A stretch of 64,000 nt of DNA, from assembly GCA_026400815.1 (NCBI GenBank), contig JAPLOI010000019.1:62001-126000 (forward strand), read 5' to 3'. A program made the position numbers and the translations under genes. This stretch comes from Alphaproteobacteria bacterium (GTDB lineage Bacteria; Pseudomonadota; Alphaproteobacteria; Acetobacterales; Acetobacteraceae). The stretch's first letter is position 1. Each line of letters begins with the position of its first letter. Below the pieces are notes generated by a model. That model ran no database searches. It was given only the letters and a program-made list of their open reading frames with translations, and was not told the origin of the DNA. Shown one piece after another: positions 16,563 to 27,637 of this stretch.

Positions 16563-17249
16563 TCAGGCGGCAGGGAAAAGGTAGGGCGCCAGGATCGATT
16601 TAGCCTCGGCCAGGATGCGCGCGCGCAGCGCGGGTTCCGTCTGCGCGAAGGCGTGCGCAATCAGCCTGTCGCCAAGCTCGGCGGCGATGCGCAGGCGGAA
16701 CGGGAAGTCCGCGCCCGGCTCCAGCCCGTAGAGCGTAACGAGCGACTCGCGCAGCAATTCGGCCAGCGCGCCCTCCCCGGCCTCGCGCTCGAACAGGGCG
16801 GGGCTGATGGCTCGGGCGGGCAGGGCGGGGGTGCCATAGGCCAGCGTGCGGAAATCCGGGTGGGCGCCGAGATAGGCGGCGAAGGCATCAATCACGGCGC
16901 CGAGGAAGGCCACCGGGGTTTCCGGCAGGTCGGCCAGCAGCAGCCCGGCCAGCTCGTCCTGGAAGGCCTCCAGATGGGCCAGCGCGACCGCGTCGATGAT
17001 CGCCTGCTTGTCCGGGAAGAAGCGATACAGCGCGCCGACGGACAGTGCCGCCTCGGTGGCGATCTGCGCGGTGGTCAGCGCCTGCGCCGCGGTGCCGCCG
17101 GCCAACAGCCGCGCGGCGGCGGCCCGGATGCGGCCAACCGTCTCCTGGCTGCGTTCCTGCACGGGATCGCGCCTAGGGGCGGTGGAGGTTCGGCCAGTGG
17201 AGGTCTGGCCAGTGTAGGTTGGAGCGGTGGCAGTCGTTGACAGGCCCAT
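16563..17249 (-). CDS. TetR/AcrR family transcriptional regulator
   Basis: 228 aa. The helix-turn-helix is at about residues 36-82 (SQETVGRIRAAAARLLAG... TTAQIATEAALSVGALYRFF), the usual TetR form ending in YRFFPDKQ; the rest is the helical ligand-binding domain. Residues 11-25 are a 5-residue repeat (TYTGQ TSTGR TSTAP) coded by a 3 x 15-bp tandem repeat, so the true start might be a later codon. It is divergent from hpnH, and an 18-bp perfect palindrome lies between the two genes, making hpnH and itself the likely targets. Ligand unknown. Confidence 0.88.
   Translation of the reverse strand: MGLSTTATAPTYTGQTSTGRTSTAPRRDPVQERSQETVGRIRAAAARLLAGGTAAQALTTAQIATEAALSVGALYRFFPDKQAIIDAVALAHLEAFQDELAGLLLADLPETPVAFLGAVIDAFAAYLGAHPDFRTLAYGTPALPARAISPALFEREAGEGALAELLRESLVTLYGLEPGADFPFRLRIAAELGDRLIAHAFAQTEPALRARILAEAKSILAPYLFPAA
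17182..17226. repeat. Three 15-bp tandem direct repeats at the 5' end of the tetR gene
   Basis: Units at 17182-17196 (GTGGAGGTTCGGCCA), 17197-17211 (GTGGAGGTCTGGCCA) and 17212-17226 (more diverged). They encode the low-complexity N-terminus of the TetR protein or, if translation starts later, belong to its leader. Confidence 0.7.
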
Positions 17250-17273
17250 GGCGCGACCCTAAAGGGAAAACGA

Positions 17274-17291
17274 GAACGCGACGTCGCGTTC
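17274..17291. promoter_or_regulatory. Perfect 18-bp palindrome, probable TetR operator
   Basis: GAACGCGACGTCGCGTTC reads identically on both strands. It sits between the divergent tetR (start 17249) and hpnH (start 17321), 25 and 30 bp from the two starts. Length, symmetry and position match operators bound by TetR-type dimers. Binding is inferred, not shown. Confidence 0.75.
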
Positions 17292-17320
17292 GTATTTCTT
17301 CTCGCACCGGGACCGGCACC

Positions 17321-18472
17321 ATGGCAATCCCCCTGCACCAAGCGCTCCGCGTGGGCGCCTACGTGGTCAAGCAGCATCTGCTGGGGCGCAAGCGCTACCC
17401 GCTGGTGCTGATGCTGGAGCCGCTGTTCCGCTGCAACCTGGCCTGCGCCGGCTGCGGCAAGATCGACTACCCGGCCGAGATCCTGAACCAGCGCCTGTCC
17501 GTGGCCGAGTGCCTGGAGGCGGTGGACGAGTGCGGCGCCCCCGTGGTGGTGATCGCCGGCGGCGAACCGCTGCTGCACAAGGAGCTGGACCAGGTGGTGC
17601 AGGGCGTGATCGCCCGCAAGAAATACGTGATCGTCTGCACCAACGCCCTGCTGCTCGAAAAGAAGATGGAGCAGTTCAAGCCCGACCCCTACTTCACCTG
17701 GTCCGTCCACCTCGATGGCAACCGCGACGACCACGACAAGTCCGTCTGCCAGGAAGGCGTGTACGATCGCTGCGTTTCCGCAATCGCCAAGGCGAAGGCC
17801 GCCGGGTTCCGCGTGATCATCAACGCCACCCTGTTCAACAACGCCGACCCCGAGCGCATGGCCCGCTTCTTCGACGACGTGACGGAGATGGGCATCGACG
17901 GCATCTCGGTCTCGCCCGGCTATGCCTATGAACGCGCGCCAGACCAGCAGCACTTCCTGAACCGCAAGGCCACCAAGGACCTGTTCCGCGGCATCTTCTC
18001 CCGCGCGCTGCCGCAGAAGAAGAAGTGGCAGTTCAACCAGAGCTCCATGTTCCTGGATTTCCTGGCGGGCAACCAGACCTTCCACTGCACGCCCTGGGGC
18101 AACCCCACGCGCACCTATTTCGGCTGGCAGCGGCCTTGCTACTTGCTGGGCGAAGGCTACGCCAAGACGTTCAAGGAACTGATGGAAACCACCGACTGGG
18201 ACAAGTACGGCACCGGCAACTACGAGAAATGCGCCGACTGCATGGTCCATTCCGGCTACGAGGCCACCGCGGTCGCCCATTCCATCAAGAACCCGCTGAA
18301 GGCGGCGATGGTGGAACTGCGCGGCATCCGCACCACCGGCCCGATGGCGCCCGATATCGACCTGTCGAACCAGCGCCCGGCGGAATTCGTGTTCTCCCGC
18401 CACGTGCAGCAGGCGATGGAGAAGCTGAAGCACGAGAAGAAGAAGCCGGAGCCGGTGGAACCGGCGGAGTAA
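17321..18472 (+). CDS. hpnH: Adenosyl-hopene transferase HpnH (radical SAM)
   Basis: 383 aa from ATG 17321 (MAIPLHQALRVGAYVVKQ). The radical SAM triad FRCNLACAGCGKIDYP (CxxxCxxC) is at about residues 42-50. SPASM-like C-terminal cysteines and the HpnH features GGEPLLH, SVHLDGNRDDHDKSV and HCTPWGNPTRTYFGWQ are present. The enzyme joins an adenosyl group to the C35 side chain of hopene, the first step to extended bacteriohopanepolyols in the inner/outer membrane. Other hopanoid genes are not in the window. Control by the divergent TetR is likely from the palindrome at 17274. It converges on the broken MAPEG gene, 10 bp apart. Confidence 0.95.
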   Translation: MAIPLHQALRVGAYVVKQHLLGRKRYPLVLMLEPLFRCNLACAGCGKIDYPAEILNQRLSVAECLEAVDECGAPVVVIAGGEPLLHKELDQVVQGVIARKKYVIVCTNALLLEKKMEQFKPDPYFTWSVHLDGNRDDHDKSVCQEGVYDRCVSAIAKAKAAGFRVIINATLFNNADPERMARFFDDVTEMGIDGISVSPGYAYERAPDQQHFLNRKATKDLFRGIFSRALPQKKKWQFNQSSMFLDFLAGNQTFHCTPWGNPTRTYFGWQRPCYLLGEGYAKTFKELMETTDWDKYGTGNYEKCADCMVHSGYEATAVAHSIKNPLKAAMVELRGIRTTGPMAPDIDLSNQRPAEFVFSRHVQQAMEKLKHEKKKPEPVEPAE

Positions 18473-18482
18473 TCCGCCGCCG

Positions 18483-18869
18483 CTACACCATCTGCGACAG
18501 GATCATCAGCATCCCCAGCACCGCGGCGGCCCAGGCGGCGGTGCGGGCCCAGGGCACGCCGGCCACATACAGCACGGCATAGGCCACGCGGCCCCACAGA
18601 AACAGCTGGGCGCCCAGTACCGTCATGGCGTTGCTGATGCCGGCGGCATGGGCGGTGAGCACCAGGGCGGCGAACAGCACCAGGCTTTCCAGCATATTGC
18701 GATGGGCCCGGCCCGCGCGGCCGGCCCAGCCCAGGATATCCGGAATGTTCTATCGGTTGCCGGCCAGCACTGGCAGGCCCACCTGGAGCATGGCGCCGAA
18801 AACGGCGACCACAACCTGGATCATCGCCAGGACCACAGCGCCCACCAGCATGGCGAGTTCGGTCTTCAT
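18483..18869 (-). pseudogene. MAPEG family membrane protein with in-frame amber codon
   Basis: From ATG 18869 (GAGG ribosome site upstream) the frame gives MKTELAMLVGAVVLAMIQVV... GLPVLAGNR, 39 residues with one transmembrane segment, then TAG at 18750-18752. The same frame continues with NIPDILGWAGRAGRAHRNML and two further hydrophobic segments to a stop at 18483, which together make the usual four-helix MAPEG protein of about 128 residues. In relatives the position after GNR normally holds an acidic residue, so one substitution explains the stop. Without suppression no functional protein is made. MAPEG proteins are membrane-bound glutathione/eicosanoid-type enzymes; the role in bacteria is largely unknown. 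Confidence 0.82.
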
Positions 18870-18968
18870 TGCCGCCTCTTCCGGTTTCCCCCGGCGGGGC
18901 TGCCGGGGCATTCGGGCGGAACGTTGCGTGAAGTGGCTCGATTCGCGTAACAAAACCTTACGTGCAGG

Positions 18969-19073
18969 CTAGAGCGGTAGCCGACCTGACAGACGGTCGG
19001 CCACCACTCTAGCCCTTTGTTTTGGCGAGCAACTTAAGCCGATCGGATGATTCTATCCGATCGGCTGTTGCTC
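18969..19073. repeat. Two consecutive extended hairpins (REP-like)
   Basis: Hairpin 1, 18969-19012: arms begin CTAGAGCGGT and end CTCTAG, 16 of 18 arm positions pairing around GCCGACC/GGTCGGC. Hairpin 2, 19027-19073: GAGCAAC ... GTTGCTC outer arms and GCCGATCGGAT/ATCCGATCGGC inner perfect 11-bp arms. Hairpin 2 touches the phnE stop codon (19073-19075) and can act as its terminator. The CTAGAGC edge is a common theme in dispersed alphaproteobacterial palindromes. Confidence 0.75.
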
Positions 19074-19858
19074 TAGATCATGCGTCCGCGCAGCCAGGTG
19101 CTGGCCCGCTCCACCACCAGCACCAGGGCGAAGATCGCCAGGATGATGGTGGCGGCCTCGTCGTAGCTGAACAGGTCCATGGCCACCTTCAACTCGATGC
19201 CGATGCCACCGGCGCCGACAAGGCCAAGCACGACGGAGGAGCGCGTGGCCTTCTCCAGGCTGAACAGCGAGGTGGCGACGAAGGAGGGCATGGCGGCCGG
19301 CAGCACCGCGCAGGCCACCAGCGCGCTGCGCCGGGCGCCGAGTGCGGCCAGCGCTTCCTGCGGGCCGCGATCGGCCTCCTCCATCGCCTCGGCAAAGAAC
19401 CGGCCACAGAAGCCGAGCTTGTCCACGATGATGGCAAGCGCGCCGGCAAACGGGCCAAGGCCGACGGAAACCACGAACAACAGCGCCCATACCAGATCCG
19501 GCACGGTGCGGAAGAAGGCGATGGCGGTGCGCGCGGTGTGGTACACGGCCGGGTGCGGCGAGAGTTGGCGTGTGGCCAGCACGGCCAGCGGCACGCTCAG
19601 CAGCACGCCGAACACGGTGCCCACGAAGGCCATCTGGAAGGTTTCCAGCAGCGCCCAGCCAACCGGGCCAAGGCGGGCGGTGGAGGGCGGCAGCATCTCG
19701 CCCACCAGGCGCACAATCTGCGGCACGCCGCCCACGAGGTCGCCGAACGAGGCGCGGGTGCCAGAGAGCGAGACGGCAAAGAACAGCACCACCGCCAGCC
19801 AGGCGGCGAAGGCCAGGATGCCGGGCTGCTCGAAACGGGGCGGGGCGGCTTTCTGCAT
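19073..19858 (-). CDS. phnE: Phosphonate ABC transporter permease PhnE
   Basis: 261 aa, with about five to six hydrophobic segments and the binding-protein-dependent permease EAA loop (EALAALGARRSALVACAVLPAAMPSF), followed by SLFSLEKATRSSVVLGLVGAGGIGIEL, a stretch diagnostic for PhnE. It forms the membrane channel of the phosphonate/phosphite importer with PhnC and PhnD. The start ATG overlaps the phnC stop by one base (TGATG). No phn C-P lyase genes are seen, so the imported compound is undetermined. Confidence 0.92.
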   Translation of the reverse strand: MQKAAPPRFEQPGILAFAAWLAVVLFFAVSLSGTRASFGDLVGGVPQIVRLVGEMLPPSTARLGPVGWALLETFQMAFVGTVFGVLLSVPLAVLATRQLSPHPAVYHTARTAIAFFRTVPDLVWALLFVVSVGLGPFAGALAIIVDKLGFCGRFFAEAMEEADRGPQEALAALGARRSALVACAVLPAAMPSFVATSLFSLEKATRSSVVLGLVGAGGIGIELKVAMDLFSYDEAATIILAIFALVLVVERASTWLRGRMI

Positions 19859-20637
19859 CAGTCGTACAACGCGCGCAGCTGCGCGACCTCAAGAGTGTCG
19901 GCGGGCGCATCCAGCACGATCCGCCCCGCCCGCAGCGCAATCACGCGGTCGGCAAAGGCGATGGCGTGGGCCAGGTCGTGCGAGGTGAACAGCAGCGTCA
20001 GGCCCTGGCGGCGGATAAGGTCGAGGAACAGCGCCATCACCTCCTCGCCGGCGGCGGGATCCAGGCTGGCCACCGGCTCGTCGGCGAACATCAGGCGCGG
20101 GCGCTGCATCAGCGCGCGGGCGATGGCCACGCGCTGGGACTGGCCGCCGGAGAGCCTGTCGGCGCGGCGCGTGGCGATGTCGGCAAGGCCCACCCGCTCA
20201 AGACACTGCATCGCCTCCGCGCGCAAATCCTGCGGGGCGAGGGACTGGAACCAGGCGCGGCCGAACGCGGCGCGGCCGAGGGCGCCGTGCAGCACATTGC
20301 TCAGCGCCGAAAGGCGGCCGACCAGGTTGTGCTTCTGGAACACGAAGCCAACCTCGGCGCGCAGGGCGCGCAGCCCGCCGGCATCCAGCGCGCGCACATC
20401 GCGGCCAAGCAGGCGGATGGTGCCCGCATCCGGCTCGATCAGGCGCAGGCAGCAGCGCAGCAGGGTGGACTTGCCGGCCCCGTTGGCGCCGATCAGCGCC
20501 ACCGCCTGGCCGGCGGGCACGGTGAAATCGACGCCTTCCAGCACCTGGGTGGCGGCGAAGCGCTTGGCCACGCCGGCCACCGCGAGGTCGGCGCCCGCCG
20601 CAGCCGTTCCCGCCCTTGGGGCGGGCTCCGCGTCCAT
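19858..20637 (-). CDS. phnC: Phosphonate ABC transporter ATP-binding protein PhnC
   Basis: 259 aa with an intact set of ABC motifs, in contrast to the ATPase at 9418: Walker A GANGAGKST, Q-loop FVFQKHN, signature LSGGQSQRVAIAR, Walker B LMFADEPVASLD, H-loop LFTSHDL. Opening DLAVAGVAKRFAATQVLEGVDF fits PhnC. It starts 2 bp after the phnD stop on the minus strand, and is followed by phnE with a one-base overlap, giving a phnD-phnC-phnE operon. Confidence 0.93.
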   Translation of the reverse strand: MDAEPAPRAGTAAAGADLAVAGVAKRFAATQVLEGVDFTVPAGQAVALIGANGAGKSTLLRCCLRLIEPDAGTIRLLGRDVRALDAGGLRALRAEVGFVFQKHNLVGRLSALSNVLHGALGRAAFGRAWFQSLAPQDLRAEAMQCLERVGLADIATRRADRLSGGQSQRVAIARALMQRPRLMFADEPVASLDPAAGEEVMALFLDLIRRQGLTLLFTSHDLAHAIAFADRVIALRAGRIVLDAPADTLEVAQLRALYD

Positions 20638-20639
20638 GC

Positions 20640-21515
20640 CTAGTTGCCGACGAAATCGGCGAATTGCGGCTGGCCGATCGTGGCGTACATCTTGCGCACG
20701 TAGTTGTAGTCGCGGTCGGTGATGCTTGGCACGAAGCGCATGCCCTGGAACTTCTGGTTCTCGTCGGGTCCCAGGAGGATGGCGGCGATCAGCGCGTCCG
20801 AATTCTCGGAGAACACCCGGCGCACGCGCGCCACGGTATCGTCCGCCACATGCGGGCCGGCGAGGATCATGTCGTTCGGCAGGTCGCGGCCGCGGGCGAT
20901 CACCTTGAACACCGCATCGGGGAAGCGGCGCTGCAGGCCGGGCATGTCGGAGCGGTTGATGCCGACGGCGGCGACATCGCCGCGGCGCATCGCCTCCACG
21001 CCCACGTTGCGGTTGATGTGGACGATCTGCACGTCCCGCCGCGGGTCCAGCCCGAGATCGGCCATCAGCTGCATGGGGGCGAGATGGCGCGAGGTGGAGC
21101 CGACATCGCCCAGCGCGACCTTCTTGCCCTTCAGGTCCTCAACGCCCTCGATCCCCGAATTGGCCAGGGTGACGAGGGTGCCGAAATACTCGTTGCGGGC
21201 GAGGCCGACGACGAGCTTGGCATCGGTGCGCTTCTTGAACACCACGTATTCCGCGGGGCCGGTCAGCACCAGGTCCACCTTGCGGGCGTTCAGTGCTTCC
21301 ACCGCCGCAGTGCGGTTGGGCACCGGGAAGAGCTCGATCTTCACGCCGGCCTTCTCGGAGAGCAGCTTCTGGAACGGCGCATATTCACGCTGCAGGTTCT
21401 CCAGCCCCACCACGTCGGTGACAGCGAGCTTGAGGTCCTGGGTCTGGGCCTGCGCAGCCACCGGCAGGGCCATGGCGGCGGCGGCGGCAAGAAGCGAGCG
21501 GCGGGGCAGGCGCAT
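20640..21515 (-). CDS. phnD: Phosphate/phosphite/phosphonate ABC transporter binding protein PhnD
   Basis: 291 aa with a Sec signal peptide (LPRRSLLAAAAAMALPVAAQAQ). Mature sequence LKLAVTDVVGLENLQREYAPFQKLLSEKAGVKIELFP and later LTGPAEYVVFKKR, KGKKVALGDVGSTSRHLAPM match the PhnD family binding phosphonates or phosphite in the periplasm. First gene of the phnDCE operon. A possible degenerate Pho box lies about 70 bp upstream. Confidence 0.92.
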   Translation of the reverse strand: MRLPRRSLLAAAAAMALPVAAQAQTQDLKLAVTDVVGLENLQREYAPFQKLLSEKAGVKIELFPVPNRTAAVEALNARKVDLVLTGPAEYVVFKKRTDAKLVVGLARNEYFGTLVTLANSGIEGVEDLKGKKVALGDVGSTSRHLAPMQLMADLGLDPRRDVQIVHINRNVGVEAMRRGDVAAVGINRSDMPGLQRRFPDAVFKVIARGRDLPNDMILAGPHVADDTVARVRRVFSENSDALIAAILLGPDENQKFQGMRFVPSITDRDYNYVRKMYATIGQPQFADFVGN

Positions 21516-21585
21516 GGGATCCCTCCTGGAGAGCGTCGGAGCGGAGGCCTAGCCCGGCATACGTGACAGATCGTCGAACGAAACG

Positions 21586-21603
21586 GCGACAGATTTGTGA
21601 AAC
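21586..21603 (-). promoter_or_regulatory. Possible Pho box upstream of phnD
   Basis: On the minus strand the site reads GTTTCACAAATCTGTCGC. Against the known consensus (two CTGTCAY-type 7-mers separated by four A/T-rich bases) I count about 14 of 18 matches, with the second half-site and spacer good and the first half weak. Another CTGTCAC occurs nearer to the gene. Position before a phosphonate-uptake operon is sensible. Confidence 0.35.
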
Positions 21604-21610
21604 AGGTGTG

Positions 21611-22127
21611 TCAGCCAGTCCGCGCCAGGCTCTCATAGACCAGCACTTCCTCGCCATCGCGCTGGTAGCTCTCGCACAGGGTCATGCCGATGGCGCCCAG
21701 CACCTGGCGGGAGCCGATATTGCTGGCCCGCGCCACCGCGATCACCCGCGCCAGCCCCGCCCGCTCATGCGCAAACCGCAGCCCCGCCCCGGCCGCCTCG
21801 CTGGCATAGCCGCGGCCCTGGGCGTTCGCATGCAAGGCAAACCGCAGCTGCCACGCCGCGGCCATCCGGGCGGCCATGCATGCCAACCAGGCCCAGGAAC
21901 CGCTCCCCTTCGGCCTCCCGCACCGCCCACATGCCCACGCCATGCTGGCCCCAGAAGGAAATATCCTCTGCCAACTCGCGCGCCGTCTGCTCGGGCGTGC
22001 GGACACCGCCGAGCATAATGGCGAACACACGCGGATCACCCTTCAGGCGAACCAACTCCGACAGGTCACCATACCCCACCGGCCGCATCCAAAGCCGCCC
22101 GGTGCGCAGGGCGCGGATGTCGATCAT
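21611..22127 (-). pseudogene. GNAT acetyltransferase (RimJ/RimL-like) interrupted by a frameshift
   Basis: From ATG 22127 the first frame reads MIDIRALRTGRLWMRPVGYGDL ... ERFLGLVGMHGRPDGRG, the N-terminal half of a RimJ-type acetyltransferase. The C-terminal half (AAWQLRFALHANAQGRGYAS..., acetyl-CoA motif QGRGYASEAAGAGL, then ARASNIGSRQVLGAIGM and a stop at 21611) is in another frame. The switch falls at about 21865-21885 in a GC-rich stretch. Together the two halves make a family-length protein of about 170 aa. It could be a true pseudogene or a sequencing error. Confidence 0.78.
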
Positions 22128-22149
22128 GGCGCGGGGGCGGCGGAGAGAA

Positions 22150-22368
22150 AGGCCAGGGGCTTTGCCCCTGGACCCCACTGGGGCCTTAGGCCCCAGACCC
22201 CGATACCTGTTCCCTCTTCGGCGGGGAGGGGGTGACGGGCAAGGCCCGCCACCCCCTCCCCGCCGAAGAGGGAAAGAAGATGCCGGGCCCAGGGACCGCT
22301 GGCTCGTCGCGCGAAGTCGCGCGCCGGTCCTGGTGGGGGTCCAGGGGGCAAAGCCCCTTGGCCTTCCC
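22150..22368. repeat. REP mosaic with perfect 25-bp-arm hairpin
   Basis: The space between the broken GNAT and ettA. Outer arms: 22150-22180 (AAGGCCAGGGGCTTTGCCCC...) and its near-complement at 22332-22366. Next inside, the palindrome CTGGGGCCTTAGGCCCCAG at 22178-22196, which is the same core as in the 74-bp repeats at 55743 and 56377. In the centre 22210-22274 a hairpin with about 25 perfectly paired bases per arm (TTCCCTCTTCGGCGGGGAGG...) around a small GGGC/GCCC loop stem. No coding frame of interest here. Confidence 0.75.
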
Positions 22369-22397
22369 CTCCGTCCCCCTGCTCCATGTCCGATGCC

Positions 22398-24077
<1,680 letters not shown>

Positions 24078-24238
24078 CTTCGGCTCCTTGCGCGGCAGGG
24101 AGAGGCGGGGCAGGTGTTCTAGGGGGGCGGCGGCGGCGGCGCAATCGCGCGGCGGTCTTCAGCAGAGATATGGTGCGGATGAGCGGAGCGAAGTAGCACC
24201 CGCTCGATGGGTTGGCGGGCGACATCGCGCCAGGAAAA

Positions 24239-24315
24239 TGGTGCGCCAGGCAGGACTTGAACCCGCGACCAAGCCGTTATGAGCGGCCCGCTCTAACCAG
24301 CTGAGCTACTGGCGC
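24239..24315 (-). tRNA. tRNA with CAU anticodon, probably tRNA-Ile2
   Basis: 77 nt with all four arms: acceptor GCGCCAG/CTGGCGC, D stem GCTC/GAGC, anticodon stem GGCCG/CGGCT with loop CTCATAA (anticodon at 24279-24281), T arm GCGGG TTCAAGT CCTGC, discriminator A and an encoded CCA. The anticodon stem lacks the three G-C pairs of initiator tRNA. The CTTGGTCGC...GGTTCAAGTCC pattern resembles tRNA-Ile2, whose C34 is converted to lysidine by TilS; elongator tRNA-Met is the alternative. Confidence 0.92.
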
Positions 24316-24371
24316 ACGCGCGCGGACCTTTGGCGATTCGGCCGCCCGATGCAAGCGGGTTTGCGCCGGGG

Positions 24372-24401
24372 TGTGTAGACACCGTATGATGTGTCTACAC
24401 A
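24372..24401. promoter_or_regulatory. Inverted repeat operator of vapBC
   Basis: TGTGTAGACAC at 24372-24382 and its exact complement GTGTCTACACA at 24391-24401, eight bases apart. It lies just before the ribosome site (AAAGGAGG) and ATG of vapB, the usual place for autoregulation by the VapBC complex. Confidence 0.8.
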
Positions 24402-24413
24402 AAGGAGGCGGCA

Positions 24414-24650
24414 ATGCCCCTGAACATCCGCAGCCGAGAGGTGGACGAGCTGGCAACCCGGCTGGCCGAGCGGCTGGGCACCACCAAGACGGAAGCGGTG
24501 CGCCGCGCCCTGGCCAATGAGATCGAGCGGGCGGAGCCACAGCTCTCGCTGGCCGAGCGCATCCGCCCGATCCAGGAGCGCGCCGCCGCCCGCGGCCGCA
24601 CCGGGCTGGTGGCGGACAAGGCGTTCTACGATTGGCTGAACGACGAATGA
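24414..24650 (+). CDS. vapB: VapB-type antitoxin
   Basis: 78 aa. MPLNIRSREVDELATRLAERLGTTKTEAVRRAL is the ribbon-helix-helix DNA-binding part of the VapB/PSK-type antitoxin family; the C-terminal part (RTGLVADKAFYDWLNDE) would thread into the toxin active site. AAAGGAGG ribosome site is 4-5 bases upstream. The stop overlaps the vapC start (ATGA). It is expected to neutralise VapC and to repress the operon via the inverted repeat just upstream. Confidence 0.92.
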   Translation: MPLNIRSREVDELATRLAERLGTTKTEAVRRALANEIERAEPQLSLAERIRPIQERAAARGRTGLVADKAFYDWLNDE

Positions 24651-25048
24651 TCTTCGTCGACGCCTCGGCCCTTGTCGCGATCGTCTGCGGCGAACCCGAT
24701 GCTCCCCAGCTTGTCGCCCGGCTCACGGCTGCCGGGGCTGCGATCACCTCGCCAATCGCGATCTATGAGGCGGTGCTGGCGATCCGGCGCGTGCTGCGCG
24801 GCTCGCTGGAGGACGCACGGCAGGATGTGGTCGACCTGATCGCCCAAGGGAAGATCACCGTGGTGCCGACCACGCCCGAGGAGGCCGAGCGCGCGCTGGC
24901 CGCCTTCGCCCGCTTCGGCAAAGGCCAGGGGCACCCGGCGCAGCTCAACATGGGCGACTGCTTCGCCTATGCTGCGGCGCAGCAACATGGCGCGGCCATG
25001 CTCTGCAAGGGCGAAGACTTCGCGCAGACAGACATTCGCCTGGCCTGA
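24647..25048 (+). CDS. vapC: VapC PIN-domain toxin ribonuclease
   Basis: 133 aa. PIN-domain acidic residues are visible: MIFVDASALVAI (Asp 5), IAIYEAVLAI (Glu about 43), MGDCFAYAAA (Asp about 99) and a late ED. VapC toxins cleave tRNA or rRNA when the antitoxin is degraded. Overlaps vapB. The pair is located 56 bp from the tRNA-CAU gene, a typical landing place for small mobile cassettes, although no other island gene follows. Confidence 0.92.
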   Translation: MIFVDASALVAIVCGEPDAPQLVARLTAAGAAITSPIAIYEAVLAIRRVLRGSLEDARQDVVDLIAQGKITVVPTTPEEAERALAAFARFGKGQGHPAQLNMGDCFAYAAAQQHGAAMLCKGEDFAQTDIRLA

Positions 25049-25192
25049 ACGGTGCCGTGGCCTGTCCCTCCGGTTGCCTGCCTCTGTCTTCTCTGTCATA
25101 TGCCGCGGCCGTATTGCCGAACAGCTCCGACTTGTCCGGGGGCCGGCCGGGCGTGTCCAGACGCCCGTTGAACGCAAGGGGGATTCACCGAC

Positions 25193-27295
<2,103 letters not shown>

Positions 27296-27301
27296 TCCGC
27301 A

Positions 27302-27376
27302 CCGGGGCGCGCCTGGCGCGCCCCGGCTTCGGTGCATACGAAAACGGCCCCGGAGCGATGCTCCGGGGCCGTTTCT
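27302..27376. terminator. Two successive hairpins after hppA, bidirectional terminator
   Basis: First hairpin 27302-27326 (GGGGCGCGCC / GCGCGCCCC). Second 27341-27376: AAAACGGCCCCGGAGC, loop GAT, then the complementary arm ending in GTTTC. The second has A and T flanks and serves both hppA and the converging small gene at 27397. Confidence 0.85.
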
Positions 27377-27396
27377 ACGTTCGCGAGGCGACGGAA

Positions 27397-27564
27397 TCAG
27401 TGGTGATGAGGGACGAGGAAGAACGCCATCAGCGCCAGGGTGATCACCGAAAGCACCACGGAAAGCGTGGTGGCCGAGCAGAAGCCGGCGAACATGCGCT
27501 GGCGGTCGGCCGTGAAGGCCTCCTCGGAAACCGGGGCTGGGGAGTTCGACGGGGCGTGGGCCAT
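27397..27564 (-). CDS. aa3-type cytochrome c oxidase subunit IV-like small membrane protein
   Basis: 55 aa from ATG 27564 (MAHAPSNSPAPVSEEAF). A short polar N-terminus is followed by one transmembrane helix (ATTLSVVLSVITLALMAFFLV) and a HHH end. The FTADRQRMFAGFC... pattern before the helix fits the small subunit IV of alphaproteobacterial aa3 oxidases, which packs next to subunit I. Oxidase core genes are not in the window. Converges with hppA across the terminator. Confidence 0.72.
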   Translation of the reverse strand: MAHAPSNSPAPVSEEAFTADRQRMFAGFCSATTLSVVLSVITLALMAFFLVPHHH

Positions 27565-27637
27565 GGACGCTCTCGATCTGATTCGGTTGGGACGTTGGTT
27601 GCTATCTAGAACACCCAGGCCGCGTTGGAAACCGGGG

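Noticed and set aside
24239-24315. Initiator tRNA-fMet for the CAU tRNA
   Set aside because: The anticodon stem lacks the three consecutive G-C pairs, and position 1-72 is paired (G-C), unlike initiator tRNA.
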